Shown here one piece after another: positions 44,054 through 57,743 of a stretch of 64,000 nucleotides of DNA (position 1 is its first letter; the number at the start of each line of letters is the position of its first letter). This DNA comes from Taudactylus pleione (taxonomy: Eukaryota > Chordata > Amphibia > Anura > Myobatrachidae). The notes beneath the pieces are model-generated. The model saw only the letters and a list, made by a program, of their open reading frames with translations. It made no database searches and was not told the origin of the DNA. The DNA lies in NCBI GenBank assembly GCA_031769625.1, contig JAUIMM010000636.1, forward strand, positions 3,881,501 through 3,945,500, written 5' to 3'. Both the position numbers and the translations under genes were made by a program.

Positions 44054-44233
44054 CATAGGTGTAGCTACCATAAGTGCAAGGTTTACAGCTGCTATGGGGT
44101 CCAGAGCTGAGAGGGGAGCCCACCTTCCTTGTCAAAGTTACATGTGTTATATACATTTTACACCATTGGGTGGTACATAGGGGCCCTTACAAACTTTTGC
44201 TATGGGGCCTTCAAATACCTAGTTACGCCACTG
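44054..44233. mobile_element. hAT MITE, 180 bp
   Basis: Left end CATAGGTGTAGCTACC and right end TAGTTACGCCACTG, the latter a common vertebrate hAT terminus. Flanks ATACAAAG (44046-44053) and ATACGAAG (44234-44241) form a 7/8 duplication of the nTnnnnAn type. Non-coding. Confidence 0.8.
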
Positions 44234-44257
44234 ATACGAAGACCTTATTAACTGTAG

Positions 44258-44618
44258 AGGGCCTATTCATCATCATTTAAATTGCCCATTACACATGAAG
44301 AAACACTAGTTTCTGCATATTTTATGTAATGAGCCATTCATTATTAGGGGTCTGATAGGACTGCATAATATTACACAAACTCCCAAAAAAGTTTAATTTT
44401 CGGAGTTTGCTTGTGAGAACAAAAGCCATCTCCAGATGGCGCTGCTTTTCGGTGGCCAGCTCCTTCCTATAGGAAGGCGTTCCGGGGTTTCCTAGAGGGA
44501 TCCTAGATCCCTCCGCCACCTCCTCACTGCCTCCCCAGCGGCTTTGTACATGCGTGACCTCTGGTCACACATGCACAGATGCCGAGTAACGCTGCTACTG
44601 AAGAAGCACAGACGGTGT
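44258..44618 (+). mobile_element. Left part of a GGGG/CTATTCAT-type MITE
   Basis: Starts GGGCCTATTCATCATCAT, close to the terminus of 31873-32461. Inside are CATGCGTGACC/GGTCACACATG (about 44551-44575), CCATCTCCAGATGG (44427-44440) and GGATCCTAGATCC (44500-44512), which have counterparts in that element. The right end is not visible before the SINE. Confidence 0.55.
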
Positions 44619-44840
44619 AATTAATGGTTATCATTACTGCCTCACAGCACTCAGGTCGTGGGTTCAATTCCCACCACGGCCCTAACTGTGCAGAGTTTGT
44701 ATATTCTCCCTGTGTTTGAGTGGGCTTCCTCCGGGTACTCCGGTTTCTTCCCACACTCCAAAAATATACTGGTAGGTTAATTGGCTCCCAGCAAAAATTA
44801 TCCCTAGCGTGTATGTGTGTGTGCATGTGATAGGGAACAT
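44619..44840 (+). mobile_element. tRNA-derived SINE-like repeat
   Basis: GGTTCAATTCC at 44662-44672 fits a pol III B box. An A-box-like TGGTTATCATTACTG lies 35-40 bp upstream. The tRNA-related head is followed by the body TTTGTATATTCTCCCTGTGT and TCCGGGTACTCCGG, and by TAGGTTAATTGGCTCCC, a combination common in vertebrate SINE-like repeats. The body ends in TGTGTG just before the element at 44842. It is truncated relative to long copies known from frogs. Confidence 0.6.
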
Positions 44841-44841
44841 A

Positions 44842-45357
44842 GGGCCTGATTCAGAGCCGGACGCTATTAGCGCTCGCTCGTTCAGAAAAAGGGGGTGGCT
44901 ATTCAAATGAACCGTTCGCTCTTTGCGGTCTGTTGCCGCCTCTATGTCTGAACAAGTGAACAAAACATGCGGACGTTTTTTTGATAAATATGCCCCCTGG
45001 TCGCTCGCATCATATGTCATGTCCGCTATTTATTAGATTAATCAAGTACATCGACCAGCGTATGAACTGCTCGCTATTCTTGTGGTTGGTTTTTCCTACC
45101 ACAAATTTGCGAGCAGTTCTGACTATAAAATAACCCAGTGACGTGGTCAGTGACGCTGCTGTATTAATTATGCACACCCATAAAACGCCCGTTTTTACCT
45201 TTAAGCACGCCTGCGTTCTGATTTCCACTCCCCGTTTTCAAGCACCTTCCCCTGTTACCACCCACATACGCCTCCTCCTGTCACTCATATTAGCAGGCAA
45301 TCGCTATTTAGCGAACAAACGATTTTCGGGCGCACTGACTGGTTTGCGCATGGGGAC
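44842..45357 (+). mobile_element. GGGCC-type element, right end missing
   Basis: Starts GGGCCTGATTCAGAGCCGG and stays alignable to 50944-51542 through the TTAATTATGCACACC core and the TTTAGCGAACAAACGATTTT block. It stops after GACTGGTTTGCGCATGGGG, about 80 bp short of the expected end. Frames 45010-45228 (-) and 45143-45433 (+) recur in the other copies because the DNA is homologous; they are not genes. Confidence 0.75.
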
Positions 45358-45829
45358 AGCAGCTTTTCAGAGCAGATGTCCTTGCACTGGAGCAATGCTG
45401 AATTCTTCCGGTGATAAGTATTCCCCAATATGATTTGGATACTTAATCATCGGCCCCCAATGATAAATAGACCCCTAAGAGTGGTAAAGTAGAATTTCTT
45501 ACCACCTGAGATGTTATTGCCAAATTCATGGATCTGTGTCTTTTTCAGCTTTACTAAATAAATAACAAAAGAACTGACTAAGTTTCTTACATAAGTGGAG
45601 CAAACGAACAAGTATCAGGTTATGTACTATACATGTGCAAATATTATATTAGGTTGTAATTAAGGGAGCTATGAATACCTTATATTTAATTAGTTCTGTT
45701 TTTTTCGTTTTACTACATTGGTGAAAGGTTTTGCAATATTTGTTTAGATTTTATAAGGAACTCGATACTTTAAAGTTCAGTGCAAAAATACTAGTTCAGT
45801 CTATTTAAAATCCAGAATATGCAGTAAAA
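45358..45829. other. Short background stretch
   Basis: 45400-45475 has GC-moderate sequence ending TGATAAATAGACCCCTAAG, possibly another MITE end (TAGGGGTCTATTTATCA). The rest is AT-rich. No gene. Confidence 0.4.
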
Positions 45830-45831
45830 TA

Positions 45832-46266
45832 CAGATGGGTTCACATACATCTAGCCTCCTGGCACTTTAAACAGCCCTTCTAGTCGCGCCATGCTGTGGC
45901 ATGACTCAGTAGCGCTGAGCGTCTATTCGTGCATCTTTTTAACTTCAAATGCGTCTTATTCGCACAATGATGCGAATGGATAGCACAAGCAGCTTCTGCT
46001 GATTAAAATAATATGCAGCATGTTCTCTGAGCGAAGGCGGGTGTATCTGCATACGAAATGCTACGTTACAGTGTCATCGGCTGTAACAATGTAACGTAGT
46101 GTTTAGCATGCAGATACACCCGCAGATGGACAGAGAACATAGACATGCTGCATATCATTTTAATCAGCAGAAGCTGCTAGTGCTATGTATTCTTTGTTCA
46201 AATAAGCTGCATTTGAAGGTAAAAAGACTCACGAAAAGATGCTCAGCGCTACCGAGTCACACTGAG
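45832..46266. mobile_element. Palindromic TA-flanked MITE, right end missing
   Basis: Third copy of the 9763/25957 family. TA precedes CAGATGGGTTCACATACATC. The halves pair around a centre near 46075 (GCTACGTTACAGTGT with CAATGTAACGTAGTG). Arms extend about 190 bp (CATTTGAAGGTAAAAAGA with TTTTTAACTTCAAATGCG). The outermost 50 bp of the right arm are replaced by unrelated sequence. Confidence 0.7.
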
Positions 46267-49106
46267 CTCCCACGTTATGTGTGGGTTCCTCTACACCCTG
46301 TGCTGGCACATCCTGTCCTTGGCGCACATGATGTCATAACATCACACAGCATGCGCCAGGGAGCACCGGAAGCAGGGCTTCCTAAGGACATGCCCAGTGG
46401 TTTTCTATGCAGTTAGATGCCTAGAGAGTTACTCTACGATAGAAAAGGGTGGCAGGGTTCTGTTGGGGTAGCGACCCTGCCACCCCCTCAGCCTTGCACC
46501 CTGGATGGCTGCTTCGGTCAAACGCCCCTTGTTACAGCCCTACCCAGGCTAAAATACTATTACTCCTACTATCTGGGTAAGACTCTTTCCCGCTCATGGA
46601 ATTTTATTCTCTGTCATCCCATTGGTTTTCATTAGTAAGAGATTAGGCACACTGTAGCCTTTTGAGTGACATTTTTAGGTAAAAGTATTAGAATACCTAA
46701 TTTAGTGAAACAAATCACTGAAAATCACCAGGTACACTTTAAAGCATTTCACACCATTACCGGACTTTACTTTAAGATCAGGTGCAGTTTTGCTCTATAC
46801 AGTAGGAGCAAAAGACAGGTGACAGACAGGAAATGTCTGGATTCAAAGTAGACAAATCAATTAACTTGTCTCTACAGTGTACCTGTAATGCCGCAGTCAC
46901 AGGAGAGATTTTTCTAATCTTTATGAGGAGGGATTTTTATATAGATTATCTGACCAAACATTTAATCTGGGTGCTTTATCTTTAGCTAAAACCCTTATCG
47001 CCAGAGGACTTTTCACCTTAGAATGATTTACTATGACTGAACAGACAGGTGGAATCCCACCTTAATCACGACAATTGCTAATTCCCTTTTTTACTATTTA
47101 AATAACTTTATTCACAGCCTAATCTTTTCTCACTGAGTTTCTATACTTATATACTGTACAATCTGTAATGCCTGCATTTCATACCTGTAACAGAATGCTT
47201 GTGGAGAGAGATTTTTTTTTACCTTACAGAGTGGGGTCAGTTTGCAGCTGTGAACCCGACGACTTTTGTTGACAAAACAATAGACGATTTCAACGGAGAC
47301 ATAAATATTAACTATAGTTAGTTCAGTTTTCGACATTTGTGCAGCAATCGTTAAACAATGACAGTACATAAATCAAATGTAAATGAATTTAAAGGATCAA
47401 GGTTGTGCATTGGTTTTAATGTCATATTGGAACAGGTGATGAATTAAGAGCCTGGGATACCTGTGTAGTGCAAAGTAATTACTGTATATACTGCCCTAGA
47501 GATTTCAGTCATTGTCATTATGATATACTCTTAGGAAAACTGTAAAGATTGATAGTTTATCTTTGTAAAGATGTACACAAATTTATCATAATATCGAGAT
47601 GTCTCAGGATGAGTGGGGGGAAAATGAATAACAACATCATTAATAAAGAAAAAAGTTAACTTTATTTGAAACAATTTCTAAATGCATTAAAGCTGTCTAT
47701 AACGTGATATATCCCTGTCATGCACGTTGAATCTGTGAAGGGCAATCACCACAATGAAACATATTGGCATTTACAAGGCTCTGTTAATCTTTTTTTTTTT
47801 TGTAGCAACACTGCAGCATAACTATATTTATATATGTTCTGTAAACAAATTAACATTGCCTGCTCTAACAGGAAAAGAATACTAGAGATTCCAATGCAGC
47901 AGCAAGTTTGACACCATGTGACAAGTCAGAAATTGATTTACAGCGAGATTCCTGCTCTTAACTCATCAGACAAAGAGCTATGATTTGAAGGTCCATCGGG
48001 GACAAGAGAATTCTAGAGGATGAAATTAAATGACCTTGTAGAAATGACCTTGCTTCTTTTGCCTGGATAAATAGTCAGCATTTGTCAATGTTCCTCAGCC
48101 GTGGAGATATCCTCAGGGTGCAAGTACTGTTGAGATAACATAACAAAAGACATTGAGATAGAATTAGATGCAATTATGACATTGGCGCCGATAACATGCA
48201 GTAATCAAAACTCTACTTAGAGCACATAAACAAATGAAGTAGGCGGAGGGGACAGAACATTCATTGTTTACCAATAATATGAGCATAACACAATTAAAAT
48301 CATTTTATCATGTTATGTTATACTTTACAACGCATTAAGCCAAGTATATTCTTTGTACGTTGGTGTATATATCATTCTATGATTCTTCCATAATGTGCAA
48401 TTTCTATTTCTTGCTTTTGTCTGGGGGCCTCTCATATTACATTTAGATTGTATCCTTTATCATCCCAAATTGACATTTATGCTTTCACTTCTGTTGTTTG
48501 CCTAGCTTCTCCTTGGTGTGGATCAACCATTTGTTTTAATCTATGTCACATCTCTTATCTCCCCCAACACGAAGATGTAGTCATCTTACACTAGCATACG
48601 CCTACAATAGTTGTGTTAGCAACATGAAAGAACGTTTCCTTGGCTATACAGTATAACATACTTAAGAATGTTCTTTTGTTGTCAATCTAAATTGTGAGAG
48701 AATGTAGAGATCAGATGGCAGCTTGACCCGTCCTCAGAATACCTTAATGGAAGGAAAAACTCCTATTAATACATCTGATTTGCATAAAAGAATTGTAGCA
48801 GTATTCAGCAAAACATGTACAATGTTACAAGCTCAGAGGATGCTATGTTTTATATGCTGCATGGTAATATTTCCCTATATTTACATCTAATCGAGCAGCA
48901 GCAATACTAAATCTTCTCTCCCTATATATCTCCCTGTTCAGGTTTTCAATGAGTTGTTTATTCTATGTAGTACTTCATGTAATATATTTGTTATACTTTA
49001 CATTCCGAGAAAAGGGTGCCTCAATTGTAAATGCATGAGTAATTTCATGACAGTAATAGACAGCAGTGTCTGTAACTTATATTACATACCCATTAGAACA
49101 CAGGTG
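46267..49106. other. Repeat-poor region, possible conserved noncoding DNA
   Basis: 46270-46560 is a GC-rich fragment without recognised ends. From 46640 to 49100 there are no TIRs, arrays or transposon motifs. 47880-48170 has balanced composition and short motif-rich sequence (for example GACAAGTCAGAAATTGATTT and TTTGCCTGGATAAATAG) that would fit an ancient regulatory element, but conservation cannot be judged here. No exon with splice signals and domain content was found. Confidence 0.35.
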
Positions 49107-49114
49107 GGCAGGTA

Positions 49115-49453
49115 CAGTGTCGGACTGGGGCATGAGGGGCCCACCGGAGGTATGCAGTGGTAGGGGCCCATGCTTAAGGGGTGTGGTCAGACACCAGAGG
49201 GAGTGTGACCAGTCACTACAGCCGCTTGGCTAACCATTTGGCAAAGTTTGGTATAGTTTCTATAGAAGTGCACCAAGCATCCATGTTTATCTGTGGTCCT
49301 GCTCCACCAGGTAACTGCCAGGTAATTGACCCACTAATAGAGTAACAATGTATAATTTGAGTGCACAGTCTGGAACCTGACACCTAGAGGAAGGAGTGGG
49401 GCCCCCAGACAGTGGGGCCCACCAGGGAATTCCAGTGGGCCAGTCCAACCCTA
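49115..49453 (+). mobile_element. hAT element, 339 bp, TSD GGCAGGTA
   Basis: Ends CAGTGTCGGACTGG and CCAGTCCAACCCTA (last G to A) are flanked by a perfect duplication GGCAGGTA (49107-49114 and 49454-49461). It is colinear with 23628-24105 and gives the empty site for the MITE nested there. Non-coding. Confidence 0.92.
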
Positions 49454-49461
49454 GGCAGGTA

Positions 49462-50389
49462 ATTCTGCCACTTGACAAGTTTTAGTAAACTGTTGAGGGC
49501 CTGCAAAAAATATTTGTGTACATAATGAGTATTAACATCTTTGGGAGAAAAGATTCATTAGACCACGGTTTGGCTGGACTGTTGTCACTTTCACCATACA
49601 GCATTTACTTTATCATATTACCAAAGTTAAAATATTAATTTCCTGAACCACTGATTGAGAAATAAATAAATCAGTCTGTCATGGAAGCTTTGCTACATAC
49701 AATAGCCTGGTAAACTAAGCAGTAAACACCAATGTCCACAACAGATACAGAACAATTTTTAATACATGAAAATCAGAAACAAGTCAAAATGGCAAGAGCA
49801 TAAAATATAAAATAAATATAATAATGCAATTAAAGCTATATAAAATATATATGACAGCTTTAGTAACCATGATCCTTTCATCTGCACTGTGACTCATGTC
49901 AGTTAGTATCCGCTAATAAGAATGCATAACGTAATAATAATCACCCCTTCACCATAACCAGTTATCAAGTTATACAGCATGAGCTTTACTATAGAGGGAA
50001 AGGAAAATGCACTCTAACTATTGTTTCTCCTCCAAAACTTCCAGGACTGAACTACAGTCAGAAGCGCATGATTTCTGCAGTTATCCGGCTTTATTACAGT
50101 TAGTCAAACTCCTCTGTCCTGGCTACATCTGCAGCTTTCTGACGCTATTAATTGACATCCGCACTACAAAGTGTACAAATTGTATAGCATAGTCCCGTGG
50201 GTGGAGGAGGTGGGTGCTATTTGACTCTCAGACGTCGGGCCAGACCCAATTGCCTAGCCGGCCATATTTTGCCCACCCCTGCATTAGAAGTAGTTTATAT
50301 TATGTAAATGTGTTGCCCATTTCAAGACACCCCATTCTTACTTAATACTGTCTGCCAAGTAAAGCAAATGGGTATTACTCCTGGAACAG
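49462..50389. other. AT-rich background with a hAT end fragment
   Basis: TTTTGCCCACCCCTGCATTAG at 50269-50289 matches the end of the 38464-38621 family, but no left end was found. The rest is AT-rich with no gene. Confidence 0.45.
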
Positions 50390-50536
50390 TTGTCACCCTC
50401 CTGCAGCCCTGCTACTTCCTAGTGAACTAGGCGGTACCAGAGCACAATGATTCCCTGAGAATGCCGAGAAACGCCTGGCTCTGCCCTCATAGGGATCAAC
50501 TGTATCTCCTTCAAATGTAAAAGTTGGCAAGTATGA
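50390..50536 (-). mobile_element. CATACTT-ended MITE fragment
   Basis: Ends GTTGGCAAGTATG, the mirror of the CATACTTGCC terminus seen at 10418 and 30912. About 145 bp of GC-moderate sequence precede it. No left terminus was recognised. Confidence 0.4.
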
Positions 50537-50940
50537 ATCAATTATGGAGGAATCTGAAACTAATAGCAGCCTGTATAAGATCCAGATAACATTGGATGTA
50601 GATATTGATGCTGATTCTGAGTCATAAGGAGCATGGATTATGCAGATATCATCGTACAGCGCACACGGCAGAGAGATTGGCTTAAGCGCATGCACCATAT
50701 CAGGCATTCACACAGGAACGGAGAATGCTAATACGTATGGATTGATAAATCTGTCAATGACCCACACTTTCCGCTGGGCAACAAACATGTGATCCCTCTG
50801 AATTGTTCTGTGTTAAGTGTCATGGGCACCAGATTATTTCTTTGCTTGATGGAGATGGGGCCGTCTATTTCAGCCTTATCCTTTGCACCCAACATGGGGT
50901 TGGTGGAGTCCCAATAGCTGCAGCTGAGCACGTAAAGCAC
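50537..50940. other. Short background stretch before a GGGCC-type element
   Basis: No repeat boundary, RNA gene or domain is recognised. Frames at 50728-50940 (-) and 50803-50994 (+) overlap on opposite strands, and the latter runs into the next element. Confidence 0.4.
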
Positions 50941-50943
50941 AAA

Positions 50944-51542
50944 GGGCCTGATTCAGAGCCGGACGCTATTTGCGGTCGTTCGTCCAGAAAATAGGGGTGG
51001 CTATTCAAATGAACCGTTCGCTCTTTGCGGTCTGTTCACGCCTCTATGTCTGAACGAGCGAACAAAACTTGCGGTCGTTTTTTGAAAAAATACGGCCCCT
51101 GGCCGCTCGCATCCTACTTCATGTCCGCTATGTATTAGATTAATCGAGTACATCGACCAGCGTATGAACTGCTCGCTATTCTTGTGGTTGGTTTTTGCTA
51201 CCACAATCTTGCGAGCAGTTCTGGCTATAAAATAACCCAGTGACGTGGTCAATGACGCTGCTGTATTAATTATGCACACCCTTAAAACGCCCGTTTTGAC
51301 CTTTAAGCACGCCTGCGTTCGGATCTCCACTCCCCGTTTTCAAGCACCTTCCCCTGTTACCACCCACATACGCCTCATTCTGTCACTCAAAATAGCAGGC
51401 ATTCGCTATTTAGCGAACAAACGATTTTCGGCCGCACTGACTGGTTCGCACATGCGTATTACGATCCGTACGCATGCGCAGTTGGGCAAACATCGCTCGG
51501 AGCGAACGAGCGGCCGCTTACGAGCGGCTCTGAATCAGGCCC
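50944..51542 (+). mobile_element. GGGCC-type element, complete, 599 bp
   Basis: Ends GGGCCTGATTCAGAGCCGG and CGAGCGGCTCTGAATCAGGCCC. Internal core: TTAATTATGCACACCCTTAA, CCGTTTTGACC, AGCACGCCTGCGTTCGGA, CCCTGTTACCACCCAC. Near the right end CGCATGCG-type stems occur (51453-51480). Flanks AAA and AAT give no exact duplication. The recurring frames at 51001-51330 (-) and 51245-51556 (+) are homologous to those in the other copies and carry no domain. Confidence 0.82.
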
Positions 51543-52798
51543 AATGTGCGGGATAGGCTTCCACATGCAACTGCACAGGTTTTTAGTATACAAAGGCAAA
51601 TTCTTGCATTTGCATAAACTAGAAAGCAGGCTGCCCCGGCCGTATGAATAAATGGCCACTGAGGCGTCCATCTCAGAATGAGGCCCATGGTGTGTAGGGG
51701 AGATCTATTAGAGCTTCCCTTACCTACTGGGTCTCTCTAAAGCCTTGTACCAACTAGTATAAATATAATGCATTGAATTAGCGTTTTTAATAACAGTAAT
51801 GCACAAACATGGATCTGAAGTTCCACTGATACCATTGAACCCATTCCCAATATTTTTCTATACTTTGTTGGTGTGTTGTAAGCTGGAGTGGGAGCCAGGA
51901 AAAGGCTTTTTGTACATTATATTATTATAACTTTTATATGAGTATATATTAATATAATCTACAGAATGTTTCCACAGAATTACAATAAACTGGTATTCAT
52001 GGAAAAATAAAACCTACAGTTTAAATTATTACAGTGTCTTTTACTTAAATAGTAATAATTATATATTATAACTTGAATTTATGGGAAAAAGGACAGCACT
52101 GTATTATGCATCTCACCAAGATATGAAACTGACATTTCTGTTAATCAGAATAAACTGTTAATAATAATAGATATGTCAATCTTAAAACTACTACACTTTT
52201 AATAATAGATGAACATGTATTCACAGTAAAAAAAAAGACAATTACTCTATACAGCTATAAACATCAGGACTTTCACATATATACCGTAACTGCACATCCA
52301 AGGGCATTTTAGCAAATGAGTGTACCTGTGATTAGTGCAATGTATTCACAGCTTGGTACAAGCAGATTAATATACTGTCCTTGTGATTTGTTGAGATCCA
52401 GGAAGGAAGAAGACTGTGCCTGACTCAGGGATGGATGGAATTGCAGAGCCCCACACAAGCACCTGTGCAATTCCGTCCATCTAAAATGCAAATGCAGCAG
52501 AAGGTGTCTGTAGGAAACTGACACTTGCAGCATCTGCGATCCCAGTGAACGAGGTTGCAGCCTGGGATAACCATCGTAACCATCGCAACCGATGGTTGTG
52601 CCTTTGGCCAGGCTGCGGAAGCTAAAGCTTACCGCGGCCTGAGTGGGTCCTGGCAGCTTTATGGCCAGGAAATCTGCATCCACTGACGCAGGCCCTGGCC
52701 TGGTCTTTCCGGGAAAATGGGGGTGACACACACAGACCCTAAACCATCTGAGATATACTGTACACCAGGAGTTAAGGTGGGCAGGAACTGCGTGGAAC
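51543..52798. other. Background with GC-rich segment
   Basis: 51543-51690 is a GC-moderate block ending CTCAGAATGAGGCCC, probably another GGGCC-type end without partner. 51700-52300 is AT-rich. 52380-52740 is GC-moderate with CGATGGTTGTGCC/AACCATCG words, repeat-like, without clear ends. The frame at 52309-52731 (-) has no domain. Confidence 0.4.
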
Positions 52799-52801
52799 TG
52801 A

Positions 52802-53395
52802 GGGCCTGATTCAGAGCCGGACGCTATTTGCGCTCGCTCGTTCAGAAAAAGGGGCCGGCTATTTAAATTGAGCGCTCGCTCTTTGCGGTTTGTTGACGCC
52901 TCTATGTCTGAGCGAGCGAACGAAACATGCGCTCGCTATTTTGTAAAGACGCCTCCTGGCCGCTCGCATCCTACATCATCTCCGCTATTTGATTAATCGA
53001 GTACATCGAAAGGCGTCTGAACTGCTCGCAGTGCTTGTGGTAGGATTTTCCTACCGCAATCATGCGAACAGTTCAGGCTAAGAAACAACCAAGTGACATG
53101 GTCGATGACGCTGCTTTGTTAATTATGCACACCCTTAAAACGCCCGTTTTGACCGTTTGGCACGCCTGCGTTCGGATCACCACTCCCCGTTTTCAAGCAC
53201 CTTCCCCTGTTACCATCCACAAACACCTCATCCTGTCACTCAAATTAGCAGGCACTCGCTATTTTGCGAGCGCTCGATTTCTGACCGCAATGACTGGTTG
53301 GCGCATGCGCATTACGACCCATACGCATGCGCAGATGTGCGAACATCGCTCGGAGCGAACGAGCGGCCGATTACGAGCAGCTCTGAATCAGGTCC
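52802..53395 (+). mobile_element. GGGCC-type element, complete, 594 bp, TSD TGA
   Basis: Ends GGGCCTGATTCAGAGCCGG and GAGCAGCTCTGAATCAGGTCC, with TGA on both sides (52799-52801 and 53396-53398). Colinear with 50944-51542, with differences throughout (TTTGCGCTCGCTCGTTCAG; TGTTAATTATGCACACCC; TTTGCGAGCGCTCGATTTC). Frames at 53062-53430 and 53157-53414 are not genes. Confidence 0.88.
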
Positions 53396-53398
53396 TGA

Positions 53399-54363
53399 GT
53401 TCCGTCACCTCTAATGGTAGGTGGAACTAGTTCCACCTCAACCAAGTCCCTGCACAGAAGTCCCACAGACAGAGAGCCACTGTCTGTCTGCCTAGGGAGT
53501 CTCAATTTCTTCAGAGGTCCCTCATTTCAGAGAAACCAGCATGTAGGTAAGGAAACACTCAGGCAAAGGCAATACATAGGGGTTGCAAAAAACATTAGGC
53601 ATCCAATTGACATAGACTAGTTTGTGGGGACCCCATAAAATAAAATCAGAGGCATGGCAGAAAAATAACACTGGTAATATTGAATATTTTTTTTCTTTTT
53701 AAGTGATCTAACATTGTATACTCAGCTGATGGCAGGAGTGCTAAAAAACGCATCTGCAATGTATTTCACACTGTCATAGCCCCAAAAGCTTCTGGCCTCC
53801 CGTCATTCACTTTACCGTTTCCTGTACACAATAGTGTGTGTGTAAAGAACAGTTTTCACACTTGTTTTGGCCTGTCAGACTAGCGTGGTGGGGGGGTGGA
53901 GAGTAGACGACGGGGGAGATGAGTTCCACCACCTCTCCAGGACCACTTTAAGCCCTGCTGTACACTAACCATCGGGTTAGCGTATATATCTCTGAATTAG
54001 GCCCACTGACGCCCCTCTACAAATCAGAGCTGAACACCTGTTATGCAGCAATTAAATAAGAACAATAATATCTTCCGAGATCCATGTCTGTCCCCCAAGT
54101 AAATGAAGTCCTCTTTAGGAAGACAATAATTTCAAGTTGTTATAGAGGATTATGGCGACGAAGGTCATATGCTCACCAGTCCAAATGGAAACGTTGCACC
54201 TTTTGTTTGTGGCATTTAGTTCCAGGACACTTGTTTTGATATATAATATAATGGTTATACAGGTACTGTATTTCTTTTTTTCTGATTATTTTATAGCATA
54301 ATACAATATCTTTATATCTTTGTCTTTATAATATTATAATAAATAATGACGTTATATATTGTA
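53399..54363. other. Background with a possible lone MITE end
   Basis: CTCTGAATTAGGCCC at 53990-54004 is a GGGCC-type end preceded by a small stem (ACACTAACC/GGTTAGCGT, about 53962-53985). Its left end was not found. The rest is background. Confidence 0.4.
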
Positions 54364-55815
<1,452 letters not shown>

Positions 55816-55818
<3 letters not shown>

Positions 55819-56788
55819 AGCCTTTGTCTTTTACAATATATTTTACTCTAGTTTTAGATTGTAATGTAGTGGGTATTTTATTATATAGCACTGCACCATC
55901 GTTTGTTTTAGCTACTGGAGCCTATCACTGTATTGTGTTAAGTAATCCAATCTTATTCTTCTGCTAAAGCATTGAAGCATAGCACAAATTTTATCCGTAT
56001 TAACAGTGGCTAAAATTAATTATTTTATCAAAAAAGACCTGAGAAGCAGTGCACATTTATTAGCCATGCAAACCACATTATCAACAGGGGGTGTTTAATG
56101 TAAGGTGGGTAGCTGACAGGGTTCATTGAGCAGGTAGTTTATACCACTTAACACCATCAAAAATGTGCTGCTGTTATTAACATAGCAGGGGATCCACAAT
56201 GTTCTGTTAATGAGAATGATAGTGATGAGTGAAATGGGACCCTTAAGCTCTGTGGAGAGTTGTATAGATTGATAAGTGTTTGCCACTGGGCAAAGCCATC
56301 CTGCTGTTTGATAAACCTAGTTCCTGGTTCACAGTCCTGCCTACTAAAGTGCATAATGTTTCCAAAGCTATTAAGCTGAATTATTTTCAGCAGTTGTTTC
56401 ATTCCAGTAATTTAGATTCCCATGGACTGAATCCCACACCAAGAACTGGCAAAATCTGCATTTATTATATTATTTTATTATATGAATTCACTAACTATCC
56501 AACATAGTATAGAGCACTACTAACCACTACTGTAGTTTAAAATACAAAGATATAGAAATAATAATCTGTTATTTTACAGTACATATTATTTATGTGGGTT
56601 AATACATTAAATAACTTGGGGCAGCTGTCTCAGGCAGCATCTTTTGGGCACTGGCAGCCCATGTTTTGGGCACTGGCATGCTGAAGGGAATTAATTTTAA
56701 AATAATGCCAATTTACTTAATGCATATGGTTTATTTACTTGTTTCTTATGGATCAAAAAAGACTTTCATATGATATTTTATATGTACA
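55816..56788. other. AT-rich background
   Basis: No gene or repeat boundary is supported. Frames at 56095-56402 (-) and 56280-56507 (+) are antisense to each other and lack domains. Confidence 0.5.
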
Positions 56789-56790
56789 TA

Positions 56791-57566
56791 GGGCCTGATT
56801 CAGAATTGTATGCTATTCTCATCGTTGCTGCGTCTTTGGATGCAGCAACAATGAGAAAATATTCTAATGCCTCAGAAGGCAGCTGAGGACACAAGACGCC
56901 CTCTGACAGCATTGCAGATCGCGTCTTAGTCGCAATATGATGTGACTCAGACACCCCAGGAGACTGCACTGATTAATATGATATGTCACACTTGTATATC
57001 TGTATCTGTATACGAAGTGCTATGATGTAGAGGCTGCAGCTTTTTTCCATGCCAAGTTCCGTTATGCTTCATTATTGGCTCAGTTGTGCACAGATATAAT
57101 GTTACAATTAATCTGTGCAGTCTCCTTGTGTGCTTTAGTTGTATCACATTGTGACGCATTTTCGGACAGTTCGGTTGTAAAATATGCTAATGCAGCAAAG
57201 GGCGTCTGAAGAAAAAACACCCCTTCGGTCAGACACAGCATTGACACACCATTGCCCATTTGTAAGTGTAAGCTTACTCAGAATGGGCAACAAAACACCT
57301 CTGCCAGGGCCAGGAGATCTGCTTGGAAGACTCAAGCCCTTGCCTCGGCAGTCCCACAATACAGAGGTGACACGCCTCCATTTTGGCATTTTGGGGAACG
57401 TCCCTCTCTGCCTTTTTCCCACCCTCAAAAGGCATCCAGGGCACTGGAATCGAGGTCGCAGTGGCATTAAAGCAAATGTGCACTGCGGCCCCAGTGCATG
57501 TGCAGTCCACCCACCATTGGACTTGTACGAAAACCATCGGGTTGCGTACAAGTCTGAATCAGGTCC
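56791..57566. mobile_element. GGGCC-type element, 776 bp
   Basis: Left end GGGCCTGATTCAGAATTGTA and right end TACAAGTCTGAATCAGGTCC. The interior includes ATTAATATGATATGTCACAC and ACTTGTATATCTGT, shared with the repeats at 14930 and 35660, and a poorly matched second half with inverted ACCTGATTC-like and GGGCAACA words. It may be two elements joined; flanks ATA and GTT do not match. Antisense frames 57144-57614 and 57184-57636 are not genes. Confidence 0.55.
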
Positions 57567-57670
57567 GTTGTTTGTTAAGGAGCGTACATGTACTGCACAG
57601 CACAGCAGCCCCAACGGCCAGAATCTGTTGCATTGATAAAGAAATTATGCTGACTCCTCTTTGCAGAATG

Positions 57671-57674
57671 ATAT

Positions 57675-57713
<39 letters not shown>
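57671..57713. repeat. (TA)n microsatellite
   Basis: An uninterrupted TA-rich run of about 40 bp broken once by 'taatat'. Confidence 0.9.
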
Positions 57714-57718
<5 letters not shown>

Positions 57719-57743
57719 TATAGAGCATGGCATGCATGTACTC

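Noticed and set aside
44662..44672. Functional tRNA gene
   Set aside because: Only a B-box-like word is present. No cloverleaf, anticodon arm or terminator; the context is a SINE-like repeat.
51001..51556. Recurrent ~100-codon frames in the GGGCC-type elements (also 40338-40829, 45010-45433, 53062-53430)
   Set aside because: Similar because the DNA copies are homologous. Frames differ in extent between copies, lie on both strands and show no known domain.
57144..57636. A pair of 150-codon antisense open frames as genes
   Set aside because: They overlap on opposite strands within a GGGCC-type element, with no domain or splice signals.
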